Positions 9,679-18,066 of a stretch of DNA of 64,000 nt are shown here, in pieces. Position 1 is the first letter of the stretch; each line of letters opens with the position of its first letter. This DNA is from Rhodococcoides fascians A44A. GTDB taxonomy: Bacteria; Actinomycetota; Actinomycetes; Mycobacteriales; Mycobacteriaceae. The position numbers and the translations under genes are program-made. The notes below the pieces were generated by a model. That model was given only the letters and a program-made list of their open reading frames with translations, ran no database searches and was not told where the DNA came from. The stretch lies in assembly GCF_000760735.1 (NCBI RefSeq), contig NZ_JMEX01000009.1, forward strand, positions 143,732 through 207,731, read 5' to 3'.

Positions 9679-10593
9679 CTACGACGCGAAGGTTCCAGCC
9701 CAGTCACCAAGGGCGGTGACAAAACCTGCAGTGTCATCTGGGTCGACCTCGGCGATCCACTCGTGGCCGCGACGTATGCGCAGCTTGCCGTACGGGTTGG
9801 GTCTGCCCGGGGAATGTGTGTGCGGTCCGAAGCGAACGGGAGTGATGTAGCACGGTGTGTCGCCGTCGCTGATTTTCCCGGGGTGCACAGCGACAACGCA
9901 GTGTGCCTCGCAGGGATCGGTATGTGCCCGTGCGCGTCCGCCGTGATGGTTGCATGCAGCGACGAGTTGTTCCATCCGTCGGATTTGTTTCGCGGCCCTC
10001 AATCGGTCTCCGAAATCGAGTCCTTCGCTGTAGCAGGTGCGTAGGTAGCCGGATGCGCCTTCGGGTAGAGGTCCTATGGAGCCGAATTCTTGAACGCGGG
10101 TGACCAGGCCGGCTTGATTGACTCTGCTGTCGGTTTCGTATTCGTCGCGAGTGTGGTCGAGTAGGTCGCGTCGTTCGTCAGCGTCGGTTTCGAGTTCATC
10201 GGCAACAGAGAGTCGTTGTGTGGTGGTCAGGTCGTCGAGTAGGGAGATGAAGTAGTCGTCGACGAGCTGCTCTGCCAGTGCCGAGGACGTCCACGTTTCT
10301 CCATGGCGCAGGCCGTCGGTCGAAACTGTTTGTGGCCCAATTCTATTGGATGTTCGGAGCTGCACGATCAATTTCGATATGGCCGTGGCTATCTCTGGGT
10401 AGGTGTCGAGCCACATAGCTGCGTCCCATGCGGATTCCGATAGTTGAGTGAGGTAAAAAGCAAGGCTGTGAGCGTACGAGGCGCTGGCGACGGTGGTGAT
10501 CTTGATGGAATGTTCTTCTGAGTCGAAGCCCGGCCACGTCGCGATTACCGCTGCCCGGTCGTGTGATGCCTTCATTACGCTGTAGCTGGTCAT
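9679..10593 (-). CDS. Hypothetical protein
   Basis: 304 residues from the ATG at 10593 (MTSYSVMKASHDRAA). AGAAGGCGG lies about 7 nt upstream as a good ribosome site; the in-frame extension to 10746 is basic and unlikely to be coding. The C-terminal part has a His/Cys cluster (CNHHGGRARAHTDPCEAHCVV) that could bind a metal, followed by a beta-rich segment around RRGHEWIAEVDPDD. No known domain recognised. Stands alone upstream of the divergent two-component system. Confidence 0.65.
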   Translation of the reverse strand: MTSYSVMKASHDRAAVIATWPGFDSEEHSIKITTVASASYAHSLAFYLTQLSESAWDAAMWLDTYPEIATAISKLIVQLRTSNRIGPQTVSTDGLRHGETWTSSALAEQLVDDYFISLLDDLTTTQRLSVADELETDADERRDLLDHTRDEYETDSRVNQAGLVTRVQEFGSIGPLPEGASGYLRTCYSEGLDFGDRLRAAKQIRRMEQLVAACNHHGGRARAHTDPCEAHCVVAVHPGKISDGDTPCYITPVRFGPHTHSPGRPNPYGKLRIRRGHEWIAEVDPDDTAGFVTALGDWAGTFAS

Positions 10594-10940
10594 GATGGTG
10601 CCGCCTTCTCGTTTGAGAGCCGGGCCGAGCCGGGCGACCAGGAGTGCACGTGGCACTGCCAGACTGGTTGCCAAGCAGGGACAGCCGAAATAGTGGAAGA
10701 TTCGCCGGAAACCCCGTAGCACCACCACGGCGTCGCTCCTGACCATTCGAGTATGTCACCCGAACGTGGCTGAGGGCAACGACAAGGGCTATGTCCGGCT
10801 CGCCGTAGGTCGTTCAACCTGTGTCACCGTCCACAGTCGATCTAGAAGCTGTCTGCGATCAGCTTCGCCGCGCGCCCACGACTGCATCGTGGGCGGCCGC
10901 GCAATCTTCGATTTGAAGCGGATCTTCTCAAAGTAGGGTC
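10594..10940. other. Divergent intergenic region of 347 nt
   Basis: Between the minus-strand hypothetical gene and the sensor kinase. It contains repeat copy B (10780-10861), whose VDLEAVCDQLRR frame ends after about 20 further codons and may be a gene remnant. It also holds the TAGGGT box at 10934-10939 for the kinase gene. Confidence 0.5.
10780..10861. repeat. Diverged ~84-nt direct repeat, copy B
   Basis: Partner of 6361-6444. It encodes VSPSTVDLEAVCDQLRR from a GTG but meets a stop shortly afterwards, so it is either a decayed paralogue of the gene at 6401 or duplicated flanking DNA. Confidence 0.5.
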
Positions 10941-12224
10941 GTGTCGGTGATTGCCGAACTGACAGCCGGAATCAAAACGGCCCTGCGCCCGACGTTGCCC
11001 ACAATGAGAGGGCGGACCGACGAGCCTGGTAGTCGGCCGAGATTCATGGCGCTTGCAGCTGGAGCGGTGCTTGTCGCCGTGCTGTTCGGTACTGCGATAG
11101 GTCAACTGACGAGTATGGTCAACTCGGTCGCCGCCAGTTACGTCCTCGGCGCTGTTCAGACACTTCCCCTCCTTCTGATCCGGGTGGCACCTCTGCTGAC
11201 CTGGCAGTTGATCGCACTCGGGATGTTCGCCGGAACGCTGTCAGGGCTGGTTCAGGAAGAGGTTTTCCCATGGCCGGCGGCAAGTTGCATTGCGGCGGGG
11301 CTCGCCCTGTATCGAGTGGCCCGAGTGCATCCGCCGAACGTGGGAGCCGCGGTCGCCCTCGTGTCCTTCCTGGCGGTCGTGGTCCCGACTGTCTTGACGG
11401 TGAAGATGCCACCGTTCGCTTTGCTGATCATTGCCGCGACGTTGGCTGCGATCACCGTCGCGGGAGTGGTCATGATGCGACTGTCGTCGGCGGAAACCGC
11501 CCTGGCGGACGAACAGCAGCTCCGCATGGGACAGGAGCGGCGTCAGGCGGTGATCGAAGAGCGGGCGCGGATCGCACGGGAACTGCACGATGTAGTGGCG
11601 CACCACATGTCGATGATCGCGGTGCAGGCACAGGCCGCACGGTTCAAGAGCCCCGACCTCCCACCCGAGGCGATTGCGACGTTCGACGACATACATCGCG
11701 CATCGGCAACCGCACTGACCGAGATGCGCCAGGTTATCGAGGTCCTTCGTGACCCGGACGAGGCAACTGAACACTCACCGGCACCGAACCTGTCCGACAT
11801 CGGCGCCCTTGTGAGCCAATGGAGCGCGGCCGGAGCCCACGTCACGTTGTATACGGACGGGGAGCTCGACACGCTGCCGGAAGCGCTGTCCACTACCGTC
11901 TACCGCATCCTCCAGGAATCGCTCGCCAATGCAGCACGTCACGCACCCGGCACGAAGGTTGAGATACGCGTGACCCGCACGAACGACGAGCTTCGGGTGA
12001 CTGTCGGCAACGAAACCGAACAGGTGTCCGCCGATTCGAGAGGCCGAGGACACGGACTTGTCGGTATCTCCGAGCGGGCAGCCGCATTCGGCGGAAGCAT
12101 GACTGCCGGGATGACGAAGAACGGACGATTCGAGGTGTCTGTAATCTTCCCAGTTCGCGGACGAAACATCCCACCACGCAGTAACATTGGCGATGATCCG
12201 AGCGCAGTGGAGCGCCGCCGATGA
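10941..12224 (+). CDS. Sensor histidine kinase (NarL-type partner, HisKA_3 family)
   Basis: About 427 residues. N-terminal membrane domain of 5-6 helices (about residues 33-185), then a short coiled coil, the dimerisation/phosphoacceptor box ARIARELHDVVAHHMSMIAVQ (His at about 216) and a HATPase domain (ILQESLANAARHAPGTKV, then GHGLVGISERAAAFGG). It should phosphorylate the response regulator encoded next, to which it is joined by an ATGA overlap (12221-12224). GTG at 10947 may be the true start, because TAGGGT (10934-10939) lies 7 nt before it. The membrane sensor has no periplasmic domain of size, so the stimulus is probably membrane-related. Confidence 0.93.
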   Translation: MSVIAELTAGIKTALRPTLPTMRGRTDEPGSRPRFMALAAGAVLVAVLFGTAIGQLTSMVNSVAASYVLGAVQTLPLLLIRVAPLLTWQLIALGMFAGTLSGLVQEEVFPWPAASCIAAGLALYRVARVHPPNVGAAVALVSFLAVVVPTVLTVKMPPFALLIIAATLAAITVAGVVMMRLSSAETALADEQQLRMGQERRQAVIEERARIARELHDVVAHHMSMIAVQAQAARFKSPDLPPEAIATFDDIHRASATALTEMRQVIEVLRDPDEATEHSPAPNLSDIGALVSQWSAAGAHVTLYTDGELDTLPEALSTTVYRILQESLANAARHAPGTKVEIRVTRTNDELRVTVGNETEQVSADSRGRGHGLVGISERAAAFGGSMTAGMTKNGRFEVSVIFPVRGRNIPPRSNIGDDPSAVERRR

Positions 12225-12889
12225 CCATCAGGGTTCTGCTGGCGGACGACCAGGAATTGGTGCGCGACGGAATCGCAGCCGTACTCAGGGCCGAACCTGA
12301 CATCGTCGTGGTCGGTGAGGCCGCGAACGGTGCGGAGGCCGTCGATCTTGCTGTCAGCCTGCGGCCCGACGTTGTCGTGATGGACATCCGAATGCCAGTG
12401 CTCGATGGAATCCGGGCGACCGAGCAGATCCTCGCATCACTGGGCGAGAGGACGAACTCGATCCGCGTGCTGATGCTCACGACGTTCGACCTCGACGATT
12501 ACGTGTACGAAGCGCTCAGTGTCGGTGCAAGCGGGTTTCTGCTCAAGCAATCCACCGCAGCGGATTTCGTCCGGGGCGTCCGCACAGTCGCGTCCGGGGA
12601 ATCGATGCTGGCACCGACTGTCACAACCCGGCTCATCTCGGAGTTCGCCCGGCGTCGGCGCGGTCGCCCGAACACCGCCGCAGTGTCGGCGTTGACTCCC
12701 CGAGAGCTCGACGTGTTGGACGCTCTGGCCACGGGTCTGTCGAATCGAGAGATCGCGTCCGATCTCGTGCTGGCGGAGGAGACAGTGAAGACCCACGTCG
12801 GGCGGATTCTCACCAAGCTCGACCTTCGTGACCGGACGCAGGCTGTCGTTTTCTACTACGAAAATGAACTCTCCCACCGACTCGACTAG
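12221..12889 (+). CDS. NarL/FixJ-family response regulator
   Basis: 222 residues. Receiver domain with phosphoacceptor Asp55 in VVMDIRMP, acidic pair ADD at 8-10 and Lys in FLLKQ. C-terminal LuxR-type helix-turn-helix (LTPRELDVLDALATGLSNRE, then VKTHVGRILTKLDLRD). Cognate partner of the kinase just upstream. Targets are unknown; the glycosyltransferase pair downstream starts only about 70 nt away and could be among them. Confidence 0.94.
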   Translation: MTIRVLLADDQELVRDGIAAVLRAEPDIVVVGEAANGAEAVDLAVSLRPDVVVMDIRMPVLDGIRATEQILASLGERTNSIRVLMLTTFDLDDYVYEALSVGASGFLLKQSTAADFVRGVRTVASGESMLAPTVTTRLISEFARRRRGRPNTAAVSALTPRELDVLDALATGLSNREIASDLVLAEETVKTHVGRILTKLDLRDRTQAVVFYYENELSHRLD

Positions 12890-12961
12890 CTCCTCCGGGG
12901 GATGCCGAGTTTGGCTCCGATGCGTGACGACATAGTCCCACTGTCTTTGTAGCGTCGAAAC

Positions 12962-14164
12962 ATGCTCTTACAGAGGGATTCTCGTAGCATTGTCGGTCGG
13001 GACCGCCTACTCGTCGGGATCTACGTGGCACTCGCCGCGTACACGGCCGTGTACGTGATGACCACCGAATTGACCACGCATCGGGTGTGGGGAGTGTGCG
13101 CTGTCACTGGCTATCTCGCTGCGGGTGCGGTCCTGTTGCGATCACGTAATCGACCTCGAGCGGCTGGTGTCGCTGTGTTGGGCGCTGTGTTGGTTCCGAT
13201 GATCGTGCTGATCGGGGGCGCACTCGCGCAGCTCGAGGTTGCAGTAGTCATCGACTCGGCCCGCCACTTGCTCGACACCGGCAGTCCATATGTCAATGAC
13301 CCTCACGAGCTGACTCAGTACAACCCGTACCTTCCGGCGATGGCGTTGTTCGGGCTGCCTGGCGTCGTCCTGGAGGGTCCGCTCGGGGACCCCAGAGTCT
13401 GGTTCGGAGTGTTCTTCGCCGCCTGTGTGCTCATCGTTGTTCGGCTGACGAGATCCGACCGGGGACGAATCGATCAGGAGTCGTTCGGGAAGCTCGGGCT
13501 TCTCACAGCGTCCCCTCTCATCGCGATTCCGCTGTGCACAGGTGGGGTGGATCTGCCGGTCATCGGTGCTTGTCTGCTCGGTTTGGCGCTGATGGCGGCA
13601 GACCGCCGATGGGCCGCGGCTGCTGTGTTGGCGTTCGCATGCGCACTGAAGTGGACCGCATGGCCGGTAGCCATCGTCGCGTTGGTACTACATCGTCAAC
13701 GCGCCGGTACATGGTCAGCAGTGCGGGTCAGTGCGGTGTCCGTTGCTCTGGCGGGAGCGGTAGTCGTTCCTCCAGTGATCCTCGATGGCGGCGCACTGGT
13801 GGAGCACACGGTGTTGTTCCCACTCGGTCGCGCAGACGTTCCGACTCCGGCAGGCTCGTCGGTGATCGGCGGCGCGTTGGCGGAAGCGGGCGAGTACGGC
13901 CACATCGTTTCTTTGCTCGCACTTTTCGTCGGTGCCATCGTCATCGGAATCAGACTGTGCGTGAAACCACCGCGCACGTTCGCGGCGGCCTGCTCGATCG
14001 CTGCACTCGGGCTCACCGTGCTGTTCCTTCTTGCCCCTTCGGCCAGGTTCGGGTACTTCGCCTACCCTTTGATGTTCTGGGGAATGGCGTGGATTGCGAG
14101 GGTTCCCGGAACGGACACCGCCGTCTCGAGTCCCAATCGTGAAAGCGAGCGGGTCGCGGCATGA
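12962..14164 (+). CDS. Polytopic membrane protein, GT87/mannosyltransferase-like
   Basis: 400 residues with about ten transmembrane helices. The segment VVIDSARHLLDTGSPYVNDP, then YNPYLP, is typical of the first extracytoplasmic loop of GT-C glycosyltransferases of the GT87 type, which use polyprenyl-phosphate-mannose in actinobacterial lipoglycan synthesis. TAGCGT at 12950-12955, 6 nt before the ATG, indicates a leaderless transcript separate from the two-component genes. It overlaps the PimB-like gene by ATGA (14161-14164), which supports a glycolipid role. The exact acceptor is unknown. Confidence 0.78.
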   Translation: MLLQRDSRSIVGRDRLLVGIYVALAAYTAVYVMTTELTTHRVWGVCAVTGYLAAGAVLLRSRNRPRAAGVAVLGAVLVPMIVLIGGALAQLEVAVVIDSARHLLDTGSPYVNDPHELTQYNPYLPAMALFGLPGVVLEGPLGDPRVWFGVFFAACVLIVVRLTRSDRGRIDQESFGKLGLLTASPLIAIPLCTGGVDLPVIGACLLGLALMAADRRWAAAAVLAFACALKWTAWPVAIVALVLHRQRAGTWSAVRVSAVSVALAGAVVVPPVILDGGALVEHTVLFPLGRADVPTPAGSSVIGGALAEAGEYGHIVSLLALFVGAIVIGIRLCVKPPRTFAAACSIAALGLTVLFLLAPSARFGYFAYPLMFWGMAWIARVPGTDTAVSSPNRESERVAA

Positions 14165-15321
14165 GCCGGACCTTGATCGTGACCAACGACTTCCCGCCGA
14201 GGCAGGGCGGCATCGAAACGTTCGCATCGGAAATGGCTCACCGCTTTCCGTCCGAGTCGATCGTGGTCTACACCTCGGCGGAACGCGGAGCAGCCGCATA
14301 CGACGCTTCGCTTCCATTCTTGGTCATACGGGACCGCAGCCGAACCCTGCTTCCGACGGGACGGGTGATGCGCAGGGCAGGTCGAATCGCGCTCGAACAC
14401 GGCTGCGATACCGCGTGGATCGCTGCCGCAGCTCCCCTGGGCCTGATCGCTCCCGCGCTTCGGGCCTGCGGGGTGAAGCGGGTCGTCGCCACCACTCACG
14501 GGCATGAAACATGGTGGGCCAAGGTTCCTTTGACGCGGTGGGGATTGCACACAATTGGCCGTTGGGTCGACGTGCTGACGTACATCTCCGGCCATACCTA
14601 CCGCGCAATCCTGCCAGCGGTTACGCCCGATACAGCGTTGGTGCGTTTGAGCCCGGGCGTCGACGTCGAACAATTCAACCCCGTGCGCGGCTCCGTGGCG
14701 GGCCCCGATCCATCCCCGGACGGCAACAGCGGCGTGATCGTGTGCACCGCGCGTCTCGTCCCGCGGAAAGGCCAGGACTCGTTGATTCGTGCGCTTCCTG
14801 CGGTTCTGGAACGACATCCCGACACCACGTTGCTTCTCGTCGGCGACGGCCCTGACCGTCGACGTCTGCAGCGTCTGGCCCGGACAAAGGGCGTGGAGAA
14901 CGCGGTGACCTTCGTTGGGGGACTTCCGCACGAGCTCGTTGCGCAAGTCCTCGCCGGCGCCACGATCTTCGCGATGCCGTGCCGAACGCGTCGCCTGGGA
15001 CTCGAAGAGGAGGGACTCGGTATCGCATACCTGGAGGCCTCCGCCATGGGACTGCCGATCATCGCGGGTGATTCCGGAGGTGCCCCCGAAACCGTGCAGG
15101 CAGGCCGAACTGGCTATGTAGTCAAAGACGTCGAGCAATTGACCCAAGCCATCGTCGAACTCCTCGACAACCCGGTCCGCGCCCGCGCGATGGGTGAACG
15201 CGGACGCAGTTGGGTTGCGGCGCAATGGACTTGGAATACCGCGTATTCAACTCTTCTCACTGCTCTGTTCCCGAACGTCCTGGCAGACGGCCAGGATCGG
15301 TCGAGTACGCCACAACAGTGA
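14161..15321 (+). CDS. pimB: PimB-like GDP-mannose-dependent mannosyltransferase (GT4)
   Basis: 386 residues, GT-B fold, cytoplasmic. The N-terminus MSRTLIVTNDFPPRQGGIET and the C-terminal signature EEEGLGIAYLEASAMGLPII plus GDSGGAPETV closely resemble mycobacterial PimB' (Rv2188c), which adds the second mannose to phosphatidylinositol monomannoside. The nucleotide-sugar binding half carries CTARLVPRKGQD. Since the chromosomal pimB has other neighbours in mycolata as far as I know, this may be a paralogue acting with the GT87-like protein upstream. The short Thr/Gln-rich tail is not conserved. Confidence 0.85.
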   Translation: MSRTLIVTNDFPPRQGGIETFASEMAHRFPSESIVVYTSAERGAAAYDASLPFLVIRDRSRTLLPTGRVMRRAGRIALEHGCDTAWIAAAAPLGLIAPALRACGVKRVVATTHGHETWWAKVPLTRWGLHTIGRWVDVLTYISGHTYRAILPAVTPDTALVRLSPGVDVEQFNPVRGSVAGPDPSPDGNSGVIVCTARLVPRKGQDSLIRALPAVLERHPDTTLLLVGDGPDRRRLQRLARTKGVENAVTFVGGLPHELVAQVLAGATIFAMPCRTRRLGLEEEGLGIAYLEASAMGLPIIAGDSGGAPETVQAGRTGYVVKDVEQLTQAIVELLDNPVRARAMGERGRSWVAAQWTWNTAYSTLLTALFPNVLADGQDRSSTPQQ

Positions 15322-15610
15322 TTCGCAAAACCGCCTGACCCTGCGATCTAGACCTACAGCTCAGAGCGGTGGCGGTAACTCGGGGCGGGTGTGAGCCGGT
15401 CCGGGCACGAGAGCTGCAACACCGGAGTCGCCGGAGCTTCGAGGTGGGGTGAGATTGTCGCATTGGGCTCAAGGCTTCGCTCCATTCGCGTTGGCCACTG
15501 GCTTGCGTATCCGCCCGGGAAGCGTTTGGGCACGCGATATGTCAACCTGACCAGCGAGGTCACGGCTACGGCCGACGCGGATCGGAGTTGGGCTGGAGAA
15601 GGTGCCAGCT
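15322..15610. other. Intergenic flank of recombinase module 2
   Basis: 289 nt between the stop codons of the glycosyltransferase gene and the minus-strand TnpC-like gene. Open frames on both strands fill parts of it, but none has a ribosome site or a TANNNT box. No sequence shared with the corresponding end of module 1 (386-463) was found by eye. Confidence 0.4.
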
Positions 15611-15988
15611 TCATCGAGGTCTGAGTGTGGTGACGCCGGACGTCTTATCGAGCTCCGCTGTCATCGCTGCGTTGTCGAGGGTGAGTTGACGGATTGCGTT
15701 CGCGTAGATCGCCACTAGCTTTTTCAGGTCGGAGTTATCGCGCCGCAGTCGAGCGAGATCGTCTGCTGCACTGTCTTTTCGGCTGACCTGTGTCGCTGCC
15801 CGACTCTTGTTTTGTTGCTGGAACCAGGTGATGAGGGCGGGATAGTTCCGGTAGAACGTCGCGTGGGTAATGCCGAGACGGTCCTCTACCGAGGTGACGG
15901 TTGCTCGACGCCCCGATGTTTCGCATTCGGTAAGCACGCCATCCATCGCGGCCTGGACTGCGGCGTCATCGGGGAGTGGTTTCTTCAC
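15611..15988 (-). CDS. TnpC-like small protein of recombinase module 2
   Basis: 125 residues. The N-terminal helix-turn-helix is TVTSVEDRLGITHATFYRNYP; the C-terminal coiled coil (about residues 68-110, LARLRRDNSDLKKLVAIYAN) is of the same type as in the module 1 protein at 464-832. GTG start at 15988 overlaps the upstream stop as GTGA (15985-15988). Accessory DNA-binding partner of the recombinases by analogy with Tn554 TnpC. Confidence 0.85.
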   Translation of the reverse strand: MKKPLPDDAAVQAAMDGVLTECETSGRRATVTSVEDRLGITHATFYRNYPALITWFQQQNKSRAATQVSRKDSAADDLARLRRDNSDLKKLVAIYANAIRQLTLDNAAMTAELDKTSGVTTLRPR

Positions 15989-18066
15989 GGTGCTGTGAGT
16001 GAAACGTTGTGCTCGTCGGTGAGGAATTCTGCGATTTCGGATCGTTTGAGTTGGAGGCGGTGACGAACATAGGGGCCCAGACGGACGGTGTCGGAGAGTT
16101 CGCGGTCGTAGGACTGCAGCGCTTCCTTCATCTGCTCGCGGTTGCCGGTGGTCAGTGCTGCGTTGCGGCAGCGCAGTGGTTGGCAGTCCGGCAGTGACGG
16201 TCCGTCTCGTCCGTCGCTTCGTCGGCAGAGCGCGCGGTCGGGGTTGTGGACGCAGGTCACGAATTCGCCTGGGTAGATGTGGGGGTCGTGACGTGCCATG
16301 TGGCGTTGCATTCGTTTGGGGTCGTTGATGACCGTGCCGTCGAATCGAACGTGACGCTCGAATTCAGCGAGCCGTCGTTCTGCCTCGGCGGCGGCGGGTC
16401 CGGTCAGACGGTGCAGATCCGGGTTGGTGATCAGGTCGGCGAGCTTGTCGCCGCGGGCGATGTCGTCTTCGGCTTCGTCGCGGAACCCCGACTGGGAGGT
16501 GCCGGCGTAGCCCTCGAACATCTGGACGCGCACGTGGCGATATTGCAGTGCCCCGGCGATGCTCCCGCCGGGGCGTCTCGCGATGTACCAGGCCAGGGTT
16601 CGCCGGAACTGTCGGCTGCTCAGCTTCCATGCCGCGCCATTGACCTCGGGAATCCGATCGCGGTGACCGAGTTTGCTGCTGAATTTGTCGATCCAACTTA
16701 CGAAGTCGGCCAGGTCGCGGTTCGTGGCAGCGGTAGATTTCACATGGTTGGGCCGCGGGCTGCCGCTTCTTCTCGAGGTCGGGGGCAGCGCAAACAGGTA
16801 TTTCTCCGTCGTGGGTTGCAACCGTTCCAGGACTGCAACTGCCCGTTGTGCAGGCGCGGTAACGACCCAGGTGGCGGCGACCCCGGTGGCCTGTCGTTCA
16901 CCTTTGAACGCCACTCCGGTTATCCGGTGCCTTGCGACCTTTCCGGTGTCGTCCCGCCATACCGATACGCATCCTCGCTGTAGGTGTTTGACCTCGCTGT
17001 CCCGCATGCCGGAGAGGTAGATGATCACGATGTAGCAGGCGATGTACAGCATCCTGGTGAGTTCTTCGAGTTCCGCATATCGGATCCGTCCCCGCCAGAG
17101 TTGTCCGTCCAACAGTCCGTCGATCGGTGCCCGCAGGTAGGTGTCGTCGTCGATCCCGAGCTCGGCGACGGCAGCGATGATGACCGCGCCGGCGGGCCGG
17201 GTCGGGCCGACGACCGAGCGGCCGAGATTGGCTTCGCGGCGCAGGTGACTCAAATTCACCGTTCCTTGGTAGGCCGGAAGCGCGCGTCGTTCACCGCGAT
17301 AGCGAGCTATTACCCGGGAGATCGCCGCGACGTTGGCCCGTGTGTCTGTCTGCGGCCCTCGGCGATCTTGTCCCGGCGCGGCCGGGGGTCTTTGCAGCGT
17401 GTGCCACTCTGCCCCGGCGCGGAGCACATCGGGTGCGAAATCGTCGACCCATCGCATGGCCCAGACCAGTAGCGGTGCGTGCACCTGCTCGGGTATGCGG
17501 GCGGTCTCGTTCTCGTGTCCGTGCTGGGAGTGTCCGGACCGGGGTGTATCGAGGGCGGCGGCCGGATCGAAGGTCAAAGGATCATCGAGGTGTGCACGGC
17601 AGAGCCACAGCAGCTGAAAGGCCCGCGGAAGGTGCGCTCTGCTTCCGTCGGTGAGGCGGAGCTCGTGCACATGCTGCTTGAAGGCCCGTAGGTCGTCGCG
17701 CGTGATCGCGGAGATCGAGCGTAGGCCACGGTTGTCGACCCAGCGCAGGACCGCACCCACTTGCCCGGACAGGTTTGCGACCGTGTCGATCGCCTTGATG
17801 CGTTCGCACCCGCGAGGACGATCCGCCCGGAGCAATGCGTAAGTAACCTGTTTCGCGACCTCGCGAAAACTCTTAGGAACATTGGTGAAGTCGATGGATA
17901 TCTGCTTCTGGTGTTGTTGTCGCTGTGCGGGTCCCAGCCTCCACACCGTGTCCGAAAAGCGTGCCGTGTCTTCGAGTACCGCGCCCGGTCGCAAAGTTCG
18001 GTCCCCGAGCACCAGCGTTTCGGCAGATATCCGTGCTGGCCCGGGGTGGGGTGCTGGCAAGCTCAT
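15985..18066 (-). CDS. Large tyrosine-recombinase-type protein (TnpB-like), module 2
   Basis: 693 residues. Boxes match the module 1 homologue: LSGMRDSEVKHLQRGCVSVW, LSSRQFRRTLAWYIARRPGG and YRHVRVQMFEGYAGT with the candidate Tyr. ATGA overlap (18063-18066) with the preceding gene. Near-identical short boxes but otherwise heavily substituted sequence show that the two modules are old relatives, not a recent duplication. Confidence 0.88.
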   Translation of the reverse strand: MSLPAPHPGPARISAETLVLGDRTLRPGAVLEDTARFSDTVWRLGPAQRQQHQKQISIDFTNVPKSFREVAKQVTYALLRADRPRGCERIKAIDTVANLSGQVGAVLRWVDNRGLRSISAITRDDLRAFKQHVHELRLTDGSRAHLPRAFQLLWLCRAHLDDPLTFDPAAALDTPRSGHSQHGHENETARIPEQVHAPLLVWAMRWVDDFAPDVLRAGAEWHTLQRPPAAPGQDRRGPQTDTRANVAAISRVIARYRGERRALPAYQGTVNLSHLRREANLGRSVVGPTRPAGAVIIAAVAELGIDDDTYLRAPIDGLLDGQLWRGRIRYAELEELTRMLYIACYIVIIYLSGMRDSEVKHLQRGCVSVWRDDTGKVARHRITGVAFKGERQATGVAATWVVTAPAQRAVAVLERLQPTTEKYLFALPPTSRRSGSPRPNHVKSTAATNRDLADFVSWIDKFSSKLGHRDRIPEVNGAAWKLSSRQFRRTLAWYIARRPGGSIAGALQYRHVRVQMFEGYAGTSQSGFRDEAEDDIARGDKLADLITNPDLHRLTGPAAAEAERRLAEFERHVRFDGTVINDPKRMQRHMARHDPHIYPGEFVTCVHNPDRALCRRSDGRDGPSLPDCQPLRCRNAALTTGNREQMKEALQSYDRELSDTVRLGPYVRHRLQLKRSEIAEFLTDEHNVSLTAP

